Source of the DNA: JACKCR01 sp041390305
Lineage (GTDB): Bacteria; Eisenbacteria; RBG-16-71-46; CAIMUX01
Direction: 5' to 3'
Length of the DNA: 64,000 bases
NCBI GenBank assembly: GCA_041390305.1
Contig: JAWKQE010000029.1
Coordinates: forward strand, 17,117 to 81,116
Positions 39,656-49,200 of this stretch are shown here, one piece after another (positions within the stretch are counted from its first letter, which is position 1; each line of letters starts with the position of its first letter). The notes below the pieces were generated by a model that was given only the letters and a program-made list of their open reading frames with translations, searched no databases and had not been told where the DNA came from. The translations under genes and the position numbers were made by a program.

Positions 39656-40204
39656 ATGGAACTCTGGAGTGGACTTCGTACGACGGGACTCACGCCCACG
39701 CGGCTCTGGCTCAGGCTCGATCCGGAGACGCGGCTCGAAGCGGCGACGGCTCTGTACGAGCATGATTGGGAGGGGGATCCCGTCCCGCACGAGGCCAATC
39801 TCCACATCGCCCAGGCGCTCAAGTTCCGTCCCCAGGCCGTCCGCAAGATCGCCCAGGCGGATCGGATCAAGTACCTGGCGAAGGCCGTTCGCCCGGATCG
39901 GTCCCTCGTTTCCTCTCTGCTCCTCTCCCTCCATCTCGAGAAGCGGAAGGGCCTGATGGCGACCTTCCTCGATGCGGTCGGCGTTCCCCACGAGAATGGC
40001 CTCATCGACGAGGATTTCGAGTTCCCGGAGTTCGAGACGGAGAAGCTGACGGCTGGGATCGATGCGCTCCTCGCGAAGCACGAGGAGCCGCAGGTCGATC
40101 TCTACCTGGTCACCCTCTACATGATGGATCCTCGCACCTGGCAGGGTCTGATCGAGGCGATGCGGGGCTACGTCAAGGACGATCCCACCCCGGTCGAGGA
40201 CTGA
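39656..40204 (+). CDS. Conserved helical protein of unknown function
   Basis: A protein of 182 residues; ATG 39656 follows GGGAGGAAGAGG. It is cytoplasmic, with no signal or membrane segment. The pattern L-E-A-A-T-A-L-Y-E-H-D-W, H-E-A-N-L-H-I-A-Q-A-L-K-F-R-P and L-H-L-E-K-R-K-G-L-M-A-T-F-L-D-A-V-G-V-P-H-E-N-G-L-I suggests tandem helical hairpins. I have the impression of similar hypothetical proteins in Acidobacteria and Gemmatimonadetes genomes but know no function. It has its own probable promoter and converges with a transporter gene. Confidence 0.75.
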   Translation: MELWSGLRTTGLTPTRLWLRLDPETRLEAATALYEHDWEGDPVPHEANLHIAQALKFRPQAVRKIAQADRIKYLAKAVRPDRSLVSSLLLSLHLEKRKGLMATFLDAVGVPHENGLIDEDFEFPEFETEKLTAGIDALLAKHEEPQVDLYLVTLYMMDPRTWQGLIEAMRGYVKDDPTPVED

Positions 40205-40318
40205 TGGCCGTGGAGCGGAGAGTGGTACGGCTCTCTGCCCGAGCCCTTCAAGTCGTTTCTGTAAGGTCGGTTACGCGACGCGGGGTCGGCCCGACCGATC
40301 CCGCCGAGTGCTTGTGGT

Positions 40319-41245
40319 TCAAGGTCCGACCGGACCGAGCACATTCTTCGCGCCACTCCCAAGTAGCCAGGGGATGAGGAACAGCGCGACCAAGGTTGCG
40401 CCCAGGATCACGCTCGCGACAGCGGGTGCGTCGCGGCCGGCCCGCTGGGCCAGCACCACATTGACCACCGCCGACGGCAGCAGGGCGTAGAGCGTCAGCA
40501 CGGACCGGAGCGTGCCTTCCGGCTGGAGGATCGTGAGGGTGAGCCAGAGGGCGAGTGCGCCCGAGGCATACCTCAGGATCACCGCGCCGACCGTCACCCC
40601 GGGCGCGCGCATCCGCGTCCGCGCCAAGGCGTCCCCGAAGAGAAGCAGCATGAGCGGGACGGCGGCCTGTCCGGCCAGCTTGGGGATTCCCAGGATTTCC
40701 GGTGGGAGATGGATACCCGCCAATCTCAGGGCGAACGCCAGGAAGGTGACGGGGAGGACCGGTTCCTTGAAGGCGTCCCTCCACTTTCGGCCCCCGTGGA
40801 GGATGGTCGTGCCGACCGTGAAGACGGTGAAGTTCGTGACGAGGAAGCAGACCACGGCGTAGGACAGGCCTTCGGTCCCGAAGTTCGCCAGGACGATCGG
40901 GAAGGGGAGGTTCGCCGAGTTGACGAACGCGATCGGGAGCAGGAGTTCCCGCTTGTTCCGCCAGGACGAGAAACGCTTCGAGAGCAGCCAGACGCCGAGC
41001 CCGCCCACCGCGAATCCACAGCCGATCTGTGTGAGGGTGGCGAGCACCGCGTCGCGGACCTTGTCCGGCTCGACCTCGGCCTGGAGAACGGAGCTGAAGA
41101 TGAGACAAGGGATGAAGAGCTGGGCGGTCAGGCGCAGCGTGATCGAGAGGTCGGGGCGAAACCGTCGGGAGAACGCGAAGGAGAGCGCGATCAGCCCGAA
41201 TACGGGGACGACCGATCCGAGAACCATCCTCGAGGTTGGATCCAC
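40319..41245 (-). CDS. AEC-family (auxin-efflux-carrier-like) transporter
   Basis: A protein of 308 residues with ten hydrophobic helices. Helix pairs around L-F-I-P-C-L-I-F-S-S-V-L and the F-V-N-S-A-N-L-P-F-P-I-V motif (N-x-x-N/P-F-P) are typical of AEC permeases. The second half has A-V-P-L-M-L-L-L-F-G-D-A-L and A-L-L-P-S-A-V-V-N-V-V-L-A. It is an inner-membrane secondary transporter, by family for small carboxylates or hydrophobic acids; the substrate is unknown. Confidence 0.85.
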   Translation of the reverse strand: MDPTSRMVLGSVVPVFGLIALSFAFSRRFRPDLSITLRLTAQLFIPCLIFSSVLQAEVEPDKVRDAVLATLTQIGCGFAVGGLGVWLLSKRFSSWRNKRELLLPIAFVNSANLPFPIVLANFGTEGLSYAVVCFLVTNFTVFTVGTTILHGGRKWRDAFKEPVLPVTFLAFALRLAGIHLPPEILGIPKLAGQAAVPLMLLLFGDALARTRMRAPGVTVGAVILRYASGALALWLTLTILQPEGTLRSVLTLYALLPSAVVNVVLAQRAGRDAPAVASVILGATLVALFLIPWLLGSGAKNVLGPVGP

Positions 41246-41367
41246 GATTCCGTCTTCCCTCCCTGGCCGGTCAGAGTAGGAGACGCTATCCTCGACCTCC
41301 AGCGCTTTCGAGGAACGTCAGCCCCGTGTGCGTGCAGCCATGGCCCGACGTCCGAGTCTGCTCGGCC

Positions 41368-41374
41368 AAGGAGG
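41368..41374 (+). promoter_or_regulatory. Shine-Dalgarno sequence deciding the adaptor start
   Basis: A full AAGGAGG lies seven bases before GTG 41382. Longer in-frame starts at 41328 and 41340 have no ribosome site, and 41382 also gives a proper lipoprotein signal, so 41382 is chosen. Confidence 0.75.
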
Positions 41375-41381
41375 TTCTGAA

Positions 41382-42605
41382 GTGAGCCCGCGCGGCACTC
41401 GTGCCATCCCTCTGATTCCGTCGAACCTGTTCCTTCCACGAGTCGTCTTCCTGATCCTGCTCGCGATCGCTCTACTCGGACTGCCCGCGTGTGGACGTTC
41501 CGGGGACGGGCCCGAGAGTGTCGCCGCGGACTCCACCGGCGTCGACACCACCGGTGAGAAAGCGGATCGGGATCGGTCCGGGGAGGCGGATCGTGGCCGG
41601 AAGCGGAACTCCAAGTCCAAGGGTGACGACAAGGGTGGTTCGTCCGAGGACGAGTCCCTGCCGATCGAGGTGACGTTGGTCGGACGTGGCCGGATCGAGG
41701 CCGTCGTGCGGTCGGCGACCAACCTCGAGGCTGAGGCCCGTGTCGTCGTGATCGCGGAGGCGGCCCGTCAGGTCCGGCAGCTGTTCGTGGAGGAAGGCGA
41801 CGTCGTGGAGAAGGGGAAGGTACTCCTGCGGCTCGAGAACGATGAGCAGCGGAGCAACCTCGCCAAGGCCCAGGTCGGCTTCGACCAGGCGGAACGGGAA
41901 CTGGACCGGCAGAAGCGGCTCTTCGAGCAGAATCTCGCGGCGGAACGCGCCCTCAACGACGCGCAGCACGAGTACGACCGAGCGCGGATCACACTGGAGG
42001 ACGCGCGGCGGGAGCTCGGGTACACGGAGGTGCGTGCCCCGATCGAGGGGACGATCACGCAGCGGTTCGTGCAGCTCGGGGACCAGATCGGGCTCGGCCA
42101 GCAGCTCTTCGAGATCGTCGACTTCGAGTCACTCGTCGCTCGGGTCTACGTTCCGGAAGGGCAGGTCGCCGGCATTCGGCCGGGGCAGACCGCTCGCGTT
42201 TCGGCGGAAGCGGCGGGCGACGCCGAGTTCCTCGGCACGGTGGACCGGATCGCTCCGATCGTCGATCCGAAGAGCGGGACGGTGAAGGTCACCGTCGCCG
42301 TCGGTGAGCAGCCGGGGCTCCTGCCGGGAATGTTCGTCGACGTCGACATCGTCACTTCGGTGCACGAGGACGTGGTCCTGCTCCCGAAACGGGCGATGGT
42401 CTATGACGAGGATCGTGCCTACGCGTTCAAGGCGGCGGCCGGGAAGGCCTCGCGTGTTCTCGTCGTCCCGATCCTCGCGGATCGGGACTGGGTCGAACCA
42501 GCCGACGGCTTTGCGCCAGGGGATACCTTGGTCGTCGCGGGGCAGGCGGGGCTGAAGGACGGTTCGAAGGTCGAGATCCTCGCAAAGGACGAGTCGGCGT
42601 CCTGA
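41382..42605 (+). CDS. RND-type efflux periplasmic adaptor (membrane fusion) lipoprotein
   Basis: A protein of 407 residues from GTG 41382. The signal peptide ends in a lipobox (L-L-G-L-P-A-C). An unusually long charged linker of about 55 residues (runs of D, K, R, S, G) follows. Then comes the adaptor fold: lipoyl half (V-V-V-I-A-E-A-A-R-Q-V-R and V-E-E-G-D-V-V-E-K-G), a coiled-coil hairpin (about residues 150-205), the second lipoyl half (V-R-A-P-I-E-G-T-I), and beta-barrel (R-V-Y-V-P-E-G-Q-V) and membrane-proximal domains. No RND pump or outer-membrane channel is adjacent; the neighbours are a transporter on the other strand and a methyltransferase. The nearest TolC-like gene is 9 kb away. 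Confidence 0.85.
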   Translation: MSPRGTRAIPLIPSNLFLPRVVFLILLAIALLGLPACGRSGDGPESVAADSTGVDTTGEKADRDRSGEADRGRKRNSKSKGDDKGGSSEDESLPIEVTLVGRGRIEAVVRSATNLEAEARVVVIAEAARQVRQLFVEEGDVVEKGKVLLRLENDEQRSNLAKAQVGFDQAERELDRQKRLFEQNLAAERALNDAQHEYDRARITLEDARRELGYTEVRAPIEGTITQRFVQLGDQIGLGQQLFEIVDFESLVARVYVPEGQVAGIRPGQTARVSAEAAGDAEFLGTVDRIAPIVDPKSGTVKVTVAVGEQPGLLPGMFVDVDIVTSVHEDVVLLPKRAMVYDEDRAYAFKAAAGKASRVLVVPILADRDWVEPADGFAPGDTLVVAGQAGLKDGSKVEILAKDESAS

Positions 42606-42630
42606 GATCGTTGCGCCCGCGCTCCGGGCA

Positions 42631-43578
42631 TCACGGCTTGCGGCCGATCCAGAGTCCGATCCCCGTGGGGCCACGAGAGTCGTGCTCGACGTCCAGGCCG
42701 GCCTTCTCCATCGCCCGTGCGATCTCGCTGTCGGAGAAGAGGCGCATGGCCTGCTCGTCCACGATTTCGACCGGAGACGCGCTTCCGGCCGCCTGACTTG
42801 CGCCGGCCGACCCGGCCGCGACGGGACCGATCTCCACGACCGGTTCATGTCCCGCGAAGGACTCCGCACCTGCGAGCGGCTCGTGCCCCACGATCCGATA
42901 GGTGAACCTCAGCCGAAGGAACTCTCCCTCGACGCGGGCGCTCGACTCGCGTTCCCATCGGGTGCCGCCGTGACGGAAGTGGAAGCGAGTGGTTTCCGGG
43001 GGCGCGAGTCGCTCCGGAGCGATCGGTGGCTCGACGAGGAGTACTCCGTCGTCCGAGAGGTGGGACGCCATTCTCTCGATGGCCCGCTCCAGCATCGACA
43101 CGGAACGTAGGTAGCCGATCGACGAGAAGAGACAGGTGATCGCATCGAAGGATCGGCCGAGCTCGAAGCTGGTCATGTTCGAGAGGAAGAGGCTCGCGCC
43201 GGGGAGCTTGTGGCGCGCGACCGCGAGCATCTCGGGGCTCGAGTCCACGCCGAAGAGCTGGAACCGTCCGCTCAGCTGCGAGAGATGCTCTCCCGTACCG
43301 CACGCGACATCGAGGAGGGCCGGGAGTTGCGGCTCGTCGAGTCCGGGAACGATGTGCGTGTGGTGCCGATCCGGCCCGGCGCTGTCGCCCGCGACCTCAC
43401 TGAGTGTCCGGCGCGCGGACGGGAGTTCGCCTCGCGCGCGTTCGCTCGTGGCCTGCGCGCTGACGCGGACGGACGCCGACGGGCCCATCCAACGCTGGAG
43501 ATACTCGGCTTCCGCCGCATAGTCCTTGCCCTTGGCGGCGTACACGGAGTCGTAGAGGCTGGCCCACTCCTCGAACAT
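42631..43578 (-). CDS. Class I SAM-dependent methyltransferase with an insert before motif I
   Basis: A protein of 315 residues from ATG 43578 (M-F-E-E-W-A-S-L-Y-D-S-V-Y). Motif I is L-L-D-V-A-C-G-T-G-E-H, then F-G-V-D-S-S-P-E-M-L and F-D-A-I-T-C-L-F-S-S-I-G-Y. This resembles the dTDP-sugar N-methyltransferase/TylM1-like group, in which a Y-D-x-x-Y start and C-x-F-S-S-I-x-Y are usual. A Ser/Ala/Arg-rich stretch of about 50 residues lies between the first helix and motif I, and a second Ala/Gly-rich insertion (A-A-G-S-A-G-A-S-Q-A-A-G-S-A) near residue 265. Both look like disordered inserts. The substrate may be a small molecule or sugar nucleotide. Confidence 0.8.
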   Translation of the reverse strand: MFEEWASLYDSVYAAKGKDYAAEAEYLQRWMGPSASVRVSAQATSERARGELPSARRTLSEVAGDSAGPDRHHTHIVPGLDEPQLPALLDVACGTGEHLSQLSGRFQLFGVDSSPEMLAVARHKLPGASLFLSNMTSFELGRSFDAITCLFSSIGYLRSVSMLERAIERMASHLSDDGVLLVEPPIAPERLAPPETTRFHFRHGGTRWERESSARVEGEFLRLRFTYRIVGHEPLAGAESFAGHEPVVEIGPVAAGSAGASQAAGSASPVEIVDEQAMRLFSDSEIARAMEKAGLDVEHDSRGPTGIGLWIGRKP

Positions 43579-43673
43579 GGCCGGGAGTCTAGCGAACCAG
43601 GCGTCTCCGGTCAGGTTAGAATGTCCGGATTCGAGCCGCCTCGTGAGGTTGCGCGGCCAGGGAGGTTCGAGTC

Positions 43674-44876
43674 GTGCCCAAGTCCCCATCCACCGCCCGC
43701 CGCGTCGCCGTGATCACGTCGTCCCGCGCGGACTACAGTCATCTCTACTGGCCGCTACGTGAGATGGAGTCGCGGCCGGATCTCGATGTCCTCCTCATCG
43801 CGATCGGCCCACATCTGTCCCCAGAGTTCGGGACGACGGCGGATGCGATCGAGGGCGATGGATTCACGCTCTCCTACCGCGTGGAGAGCCTTCTCAGCTC
43901 CGATACGGACATCGGCATGGCCAAGTCGATCGGGATCGCGACCCAGAGTCTCGCCGACATCCTCGGGCGGGAACGGCCGGACCTGGTGCTCGTCATCGCG
44001 GATCGGTACGAAATGCTGGCGCCCGCCTCCGTCGCCCTCGCGCTCCGGATTCCGATCGTTCACATCGAAGGGGGAGAAGCGAGCGAAGGTGCAATCGACC
44101 ACGCGGTCCGGAACGCACTCACGATGATGAGCCACGTACACCTGACACCGACGGAGTTGGCTCGGCGCCGTGTGATCGCGATGGGGGAGGAGTCCTGGCG
44201 TGTGCACAGAGTGGGGGCGCCCTCGCTCGACCATCTCATCCGTTCGGAACTCCTCGAGAGGGCCCCGCTCGAGGCGAGATTGGGGCACACGCTCGAGCCG
44301 GGAACGGTCGTGGTCGGCTATCACCCGGTCACCCTGGAGCAGGACACGACCGTGGGAACGGACGAACTGTTCGCTGCGTTGTCCGAACTGGACCGACCGC
44401 TCGTGTTCTGTTTCCCGAACGCCGACGCGGGGAGTCGGCGGATCATCGAACGAACGCGCGCCTTCGCCGCATCGCGCCACAGTCCCCGGCAGACACCGGT
44501 GCACGTCCACGTGAACCTCGAGCCGATTCCCTATTGGAGCCTTCTCCGCTGTGTCGATCTCCACGTCGGCAACTCGAGCAGTGGCATCATGGAGACACCT
44601 TCCCTCGGGCTTCCCGCCGTCAACGTCGGAGATCGTCAGAAGGGGCGGGAGAGGGCGCGCAACGTCATCGATGTTCCGGCGGAGACGGAGGCGATCCGCG
44701 CCGCAATCGCGCGTGGACTCGATCCGTCGTTCCGTGAGGCCCTGACGCGGCTCGAGAATCCCTACGGGGACGGCCGTGCTTCCGCGCGGATCGCGGAAGT
44801 GATCGCGACCGTGCCGCTCGGGAACCGGCTCCTGCGGAAACCTGCGCTAGCGATCGACGAAGAGCGAACGGATTAG
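43674..44876 (+). CDS. neuC: UDP-N-acetylglucosamine 2-epimerase, hydrolysing (NeuC-like)
   Basis: A protein of 400 residues; GTG 43674 follows GGAGG. The N-terminal Rossmann half has I-T-S-S-R-A-D-Y and V-L-V-I-A-D-R-Y-E-M-L-A (the D-R-x-E motif). I-V-H-I-E-G-G-E carries the catalytic acid region, and G-Y-H-P-V-T-L-E and G-N-S-S-S-G-I-M-E are nucleotide-binding motifs of this family. It converts UDP-GlcNAc to ManNAc + UDP (or a bacillosamine analogue), the first step towards sialic or legionaminic acids. No NeuA/NeuB homologue lies in the window. Its last 30 bp overlap the 3' end of the convergent gene. Confidence 0.85.
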   Translation: MPKSPSTARRVAVITSSRADYSHLYWPLREMESRPDLDVLLIAIGPHLSPEFGTTADAIEGDGFTLSYRVESLLSSDTDIGMAKSIGIATQSLADILGRERPDLVLVIADRYEMLAPASVALALRIPIVHIEGGEASEGAIDHAVRNALTMMSHVHLTPTELARRRVIAMGEESWRVHRVGAPSLDHLIRSELLERAPLEARLGHTLEPGTVVVGYHPVTLEQDTTVGTDELFAALSELDRPLVFCFPNADAGSRRIIERTRAFAASRHSPRQTPVHVHVNLEPIPYWSLLRCVDLHVGNSSSGIMETPSLGLPAVNVGDRQKGRERARNVIDVPAETEAIRAAIARGLDPSFREALTRLENPYGDGRASARIAEVIATVPLGNRLLRKPALAIDEERTD

Positions 44877-45674
44877 CTTCTCGCGGAAACGGGACTTCTC
44901 CCCGAACCACGATGCGCGGAGCGCCCGGCCGAGGATGGCGTCGTCGCGAGACACGTCGAGGCGGATGGTGCCGTCGGGCTCGAGGTAGACGGTCCGAACC
45001 GTATCGCCGGAGATGTAGTGTGCGAGGACACTCCCCTTCGTCACGCCCGACTCCATCAGCGGCTCGCTCTCTTCGGTCAGGCGAGCGGTGAGCTCTCGGC
45101 CTTCCTCCTCCGTGATCGCGCCGGACGCGGCCGCCTGTTCCATGCTGATCCGGAGCCCCTTCTGGAACCGGTCGTAGTCCGCGTCCCTGAGGTACTCCAT
45201 GGAGAGGAGGATCGGTGCGGACGGATCGAGGATCCACGTCGCGATCTGCTCCTCGGCCTCGTCGCTGCGCGCTTCGTTCCGCACGATCGGTTCGATCAGG
45301 GCAGACACGGTCGGCGCGAGGCGGGCTTCGAGCTGCGCGACGTCGAACTTCATGAACGTCACCTCGAACTTCATGCCGAGGCGCGAGGCAGGTTCGTTGC
45401 CCAGGGTCGGGGCGAGGTGAGCGAGGAAGAGGTCCGGAGACTGCGCGGCCGTCTCACCGGCCGGAGACTCTGCGTAACTCACGCTAGGAAGAACCAAGAG
45501 CCACGATGCCAGTTTCGGCGTGCATGAATCTGCGAAGCCGGGCTCCGTTCGGGAGTCGACGAAGGGGAGACCGACGTGAGCCAGGCCGAGCGTGATCGCC
45601 ATGCACGACGCGGTGAGGAGTCTTCTCGCTCGTGGTGCGCGTCGGTTGCCGGGTTCCTGCCGCGGCTTTGCCAT
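44847..45674 (-). CDS. Exported chalcone-isomerase-like protein (tentative)
   Basis: A protein of 275 residues from ATG 45674 (GAGGAAGG upstream). The N-terminus is basic, then hydrophobic (L-L-T-A-S-C-M-A-I-T-L-G-L-A-H-V-G-L); a second hydrophobic stretch near residue 75 ends V-S-Y-A-E-S, where cleavage is plausible. The C-terminal half (L-S-M-E-Y-L-R-D-A-D-Y-D-R-F; K-G-S-V-L-A-H-Y-I-S-G-D-T-V; L-G-R-A-L-R-A-S-W-F-G) has the layout of the Chalcone_3/CHI-like periplasmic family, which may bind fatty acids. The match is by pattern only. Its stop overlaps the neuC 3' end by 30 bp on the opposite strand. Confidence 0.6.
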   Translation of the reverse strand: MAKPRQEPGNRRAPRARRLLTASCMAITLGLAHVGLPFVDSRTEPGFADSCTPKLASWLLVLPSVSYAESPAGETAAQSPDLFLAHLAPTLGNEPASRLGMKFEVTFMKFDVAQLEARLAPTVSALIEPIVRNEARSDEAEEQIATWILDPSAPILLSMEYLRDADYDRFQKGLRISMEQAAASGAITEEEGRELTARLTEESEPLMESGVTKGSVLAHYISGDTVRTVYLEPDGTIRLDVSRDDAILGRALRASWFGEKSRFREKLIRSLFVDR

Positions 45675-45719
45675 GCTTGGTACCTTCCTCGCCTTCGGGC
45701 TCGAATCGACGCTCAAGAA

Positions 45720-45807
45720 AGAGGGGGTGACCCCGTCGGGCACCCCCTCTCGGCGTGCGGAGTACGAGCCCCGTACTCCGTACGATCGGGCCGGTCTGGC
45801 CGGCCCG
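45720..45807. repeat. Array of three tandem perfect hairpins
   Basis: Hairpin A: 10-bp stem 45720-45729 AGAGGGGGTG with 45741-45750, 11-nt loop. Hairpin B: 9-bp stem 45758-45766 CGGAGTACG with 45772-45780, 5-nt loop. Hairpin C: 8-bp stem 45787-45794 CGGGCCGG with 45800-45807, 5-nt loop. They differ in sequence, so they are not copies of one repeat. On the minus strand they would form the leader of the gene starting at 45674, ending about 45 nt before its ATG. On either strand they could stop transcription or stabilise an RNA end. Confidence 0.65.
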
Positions 45808-46232
45808 TACCACTCGAAGTCGGAGTTCTGCCTGGAAGGTCGCGCCCACTCATCGCATCCTTCCTCCCCGTCCTCGAGTGGAGGAGGAGTCTAGTGTCTC
45901 ATCTCATTCGTGGCTAGGGAATCCCGTTGTTCCCCCGATCCGCGCCTTTCTCTGCAGCCTCTTGTCTTCCGTACATCAGGCCGGTTCGGTTGGAGTCCCG
46001 GTCGCAGCAGGAAGTGCTGCCCACGCACCGCCATCCTGCGTTGCCGGTGATCCTCGCGGGGGAGCGTGCTATCACCGACTGTGTCCGACATACCGCGCAC
46101 ACAGGGGTTGCGCGGCGCCGGTTTCTTGCCCGACGTTCGTCCGGCTCCCAGCAACCGAAGATGGCGTATGGCGTCGGATTGCCAACCTCGACCTTGTCGA
46201 TTGCAAGCTCTCCGACCGAGGGGTGCGGCCCG

Positions 46233-46265
46233 GCGAGGTCGGCCCCCGTGCCGGGCCGACCTCGC
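46233..46265 (-). terminator. Terminator of the cysteine-repeat protein gene
   Basis: A perfect 13-bp stem (46233-46245 with 46253-46265) with a 7-nt loop lies 24 bp past the stop of the minus-strand gene. No T-run is present. Confidence 0.75.
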
Positions 46266-46289
46266 GCGGCTTTCCATGCCGTACAGACG

Positions 46290-49200
46290 TTAGCGCCGTA
46301 GGTCTCGGAAGATCTCCTTCAACCGTCCCCACGAAGACTCGATCGTCGGCACTGTGAGGCACGGGTCCGGATCGCAGGACGTTCCGTCACCCAGATAGTC
46401 TCCGTCCGTGCCGATGCACTCGGGCTCCGTCAGAATCGTGCAGGTCAACCCGTGACAGCACGCACCGACGGCTTCCTGACAAGGATTCGGGTCGCACACC
46501 GTGTTGGCGCCCTGGAACTGACCTCCAGAGAGGGCGCAGTCGTCGGCCGTCAGCACTGCGCAACTGCCGTTCGAGAAGCAGCACGCGCCCGTTTCCGGCG
46601 GGGAGGAGCACGGGTTCGGATCGCAGACGGTACCGTCACCCTGGTAGCTTCCGAAGCAATCTTCCCGGAGCACCACTTCACAGGATCCATCCTCGAGGCA
46701 GCACGCGCCCGGGGTGCTCTCGACCGCGCACGGAACGTTGCCGTCGGTCCGGAAACCGAAGTATCCGAGCGCTGCGATCGGGTCGAGGTTCGACGGGACG
46801 TCATCGTCCGCGAAGAACGCGCCCTGCGTCGGGTGCGGAATCAGGTCGAACGTCGCCGAGTCGAACGAGTAGACGTACCCGGCGAACCAGTAGACCTCGG
46901 TGAGTGTGCCGGTCTCGGCCGTACCCCAGGTAACCGCGGTGCCCTCGCCCGCCGCCGGCCAGTCCGGAGTCGAGAGTTCGAAGTCACCACACGGCCCCCA
47001 AGCCTGCAGGATGATGCAGTCCGCGTAGGAAACTCCGAACGTGACACCAGCGAGTCTGGGGCTCGCGACCGACGGGAACGCGGCGAAGGCGTGCATCAGG
47101 ACTGTCTCGAACGCTTCGTTCGTGCTGGCGATCGCGTCGGCGCAGTCGAGGAGGCCCGAGGCTCCGCAGTAGGAGTCCTGGTCGGAGGTGTACACCACGC
47201 CCGGGTCGGAATGGAGGATCAGCGATCCGTTTGCGTTCGGACCACGAGTCCCCTCGCCAGGTGAGTACGTCGGCACGAAGGGTGGTGTGCAGGGTATTCC
47301 GCAGAGTGCGCCCTCGCAGTCCGTTCCGTCTCCCATGAAGAAGCCGCCGATGTCGTCGCATTCGTAGTCTGGGAGTAGCAGGCATCCCCCGCCCGGAAGA
47401 CAGCATGCTCCGATCTCGGGCTGCGGGCACGGGTTCGGTTCGCACGGGATGGCATCGCCAAGGTAGTTGCCATCCTGGTCGTCACACTCGAAGGAGTCGA
47501 CGAAGAGGCAGGTGCCATCGATGAAGCAGCACGCCCCGTCCGGCGGTTGTGGGCAGGGATTCGGCTCGCACGGGACGTCGGCACCCAGGTAGGTACCGTT
47601 CTGGCCGTTACACTCGAACGAGTCGACGAAGAGGCAGCTGCCGTCGACGAAGCAGCAGGCGCCGTCCGGCGGTTGCGGGCACGGATTCGGCTGGCAGCTC
47701 GTCTCGTTCCCCTGGAAGATTCCCCCGTTCCCCTCGCAGCCTTGCTGGTGCGCGACGAGGCACGTTCCGTCCGGGAAGCAGCACGCTCCCGGAACGGGAC
47801 AGAGGCCGGCCACGCACTCGATTCCATCGCCCTGGAACTCGCCGCCCAGGCTGGCGCAGTAACTCTGGAAGACGATCGCGCACGTACCGTTGTCGAAGCA
47901 GCAGGCTCCTGCGGGCGGACACGGGTCTGGATCGCAGAGCGTTCCGTGCCCGATGTACGTCCCGCCGGCCGTCGAGCAGTCGTCCAACGGCACGAAGTGG
48001 CACGAGCCGTCTCCGAAGCAACAGGCACCGGAGAGGTCCCCGGGGCAAGGATCGGGAGTGCAGTCGGTGCCGTCCCCTTGGTACGAGCCACCTCCTGCCA
48101 GGCAAGCGTACTGGCCGAGTTGCTGGCACTCGCCGGTCGATGGGAAGCAGCACGCCCCGAAGACACCGTTCGGGCACGGATTCGGGTCACACGGCACGTC
48201 GACACCGATGAAGATCCCGCTCGCCTCCTCGCAGATCGGGAAGGTCGTGACCTCGCATCCCCCGCCGCCGAAGCAGCAGGCGCCGACGGGATCCTGGGCC
48301 GCCGGACATGGGACCACTCCGTCGCGGAAGAATCCGATGCTTCCGAGCCCGGCGATGTCGTCCAGTGTCGATGGCACGGAGTCGTCGGCGAAGAGCGCGC
48401 CCTGTGTCGGGTGCGCAATGAGCGCGAACTCGCCTGGTTCCGAGGCGAGTCCCTGGACCTCGAAGGCATAGATCGGTACTGCGTGACCCGTCTGTGCTTC
48501 GCTCCACGCGAGCGCCGTTCCGGTCCCCGGAGCCGGCCAGGCCCCATCGGCGATCTCGAAGTCGGCGCACGCCTGCCAGTCGATCAGATCGACGCAGTCC
48601 GGGAAGTCGACCCCGAACGTGATTGCGAGGAGTCGGGGTGACGATCCGGTTGGGAACATTGCGAGTGCGTGGATCACGATCGGCGTTTCGACGTCTGCTC
48701 TCGCTACTACTTCGTCGCACTGCGGGAGGGAGGCGAGGGCGCAGGTGGCGGCACCCGGGTCTTCGGAGAGGACGAGGACAGACTCCGCGTGCAGTACGAG
48801 CGTGCCGCTGCGGTTGGGGCCGCCGCCTTCTCTCGATCCGTCCGCGTCGAACGGGTTCGAGTGCGGCGGTGGTGCGGTCGCGCTCTCGCGTCCGTCGAGC
48901 GCGAATGGTGTGCACGGTTGGGGGCACGGGTTCGGTTCGCAGAGCGAGTTCTCGCCCTGGAAGGCTCCGCCGAGAGCATCGCAGAGGACATCGTCGGAGA
49001 GCTCGCACGTGCCGAGAGTGAGGCAGCAGGCTCCCGGAATCGGCGTCGGGCACGGATTGGGCTCGCAGGGCGTGCCTTCGCCTTGGAACGTCCCATCGGC
49101 CACGACGCAGCTGGTCTGGTCAGAGAACACGCACGTGCCGTCGTGGAGGCAGCAGGCGCCCACTACAGGCTGGTCGCACGGGTTCGGCTCGCACGCTCCG

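Larger units (their letters stand above)
45675..46289. other. Intergenic region of about 600 bp with several hairpins, no gene seen
   Basis: Between the chalcone-isomerase-like gene and the cysteine-repeat protein, both on the minus strand, I find no coding sequence with a ribosome site or motif. The region holds three consecutive hairpins at 45720-45807 and a strong terminator at 46233-46265, entered separately. It could harbour a small RNA or a long leader. Confidence 0.5.
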
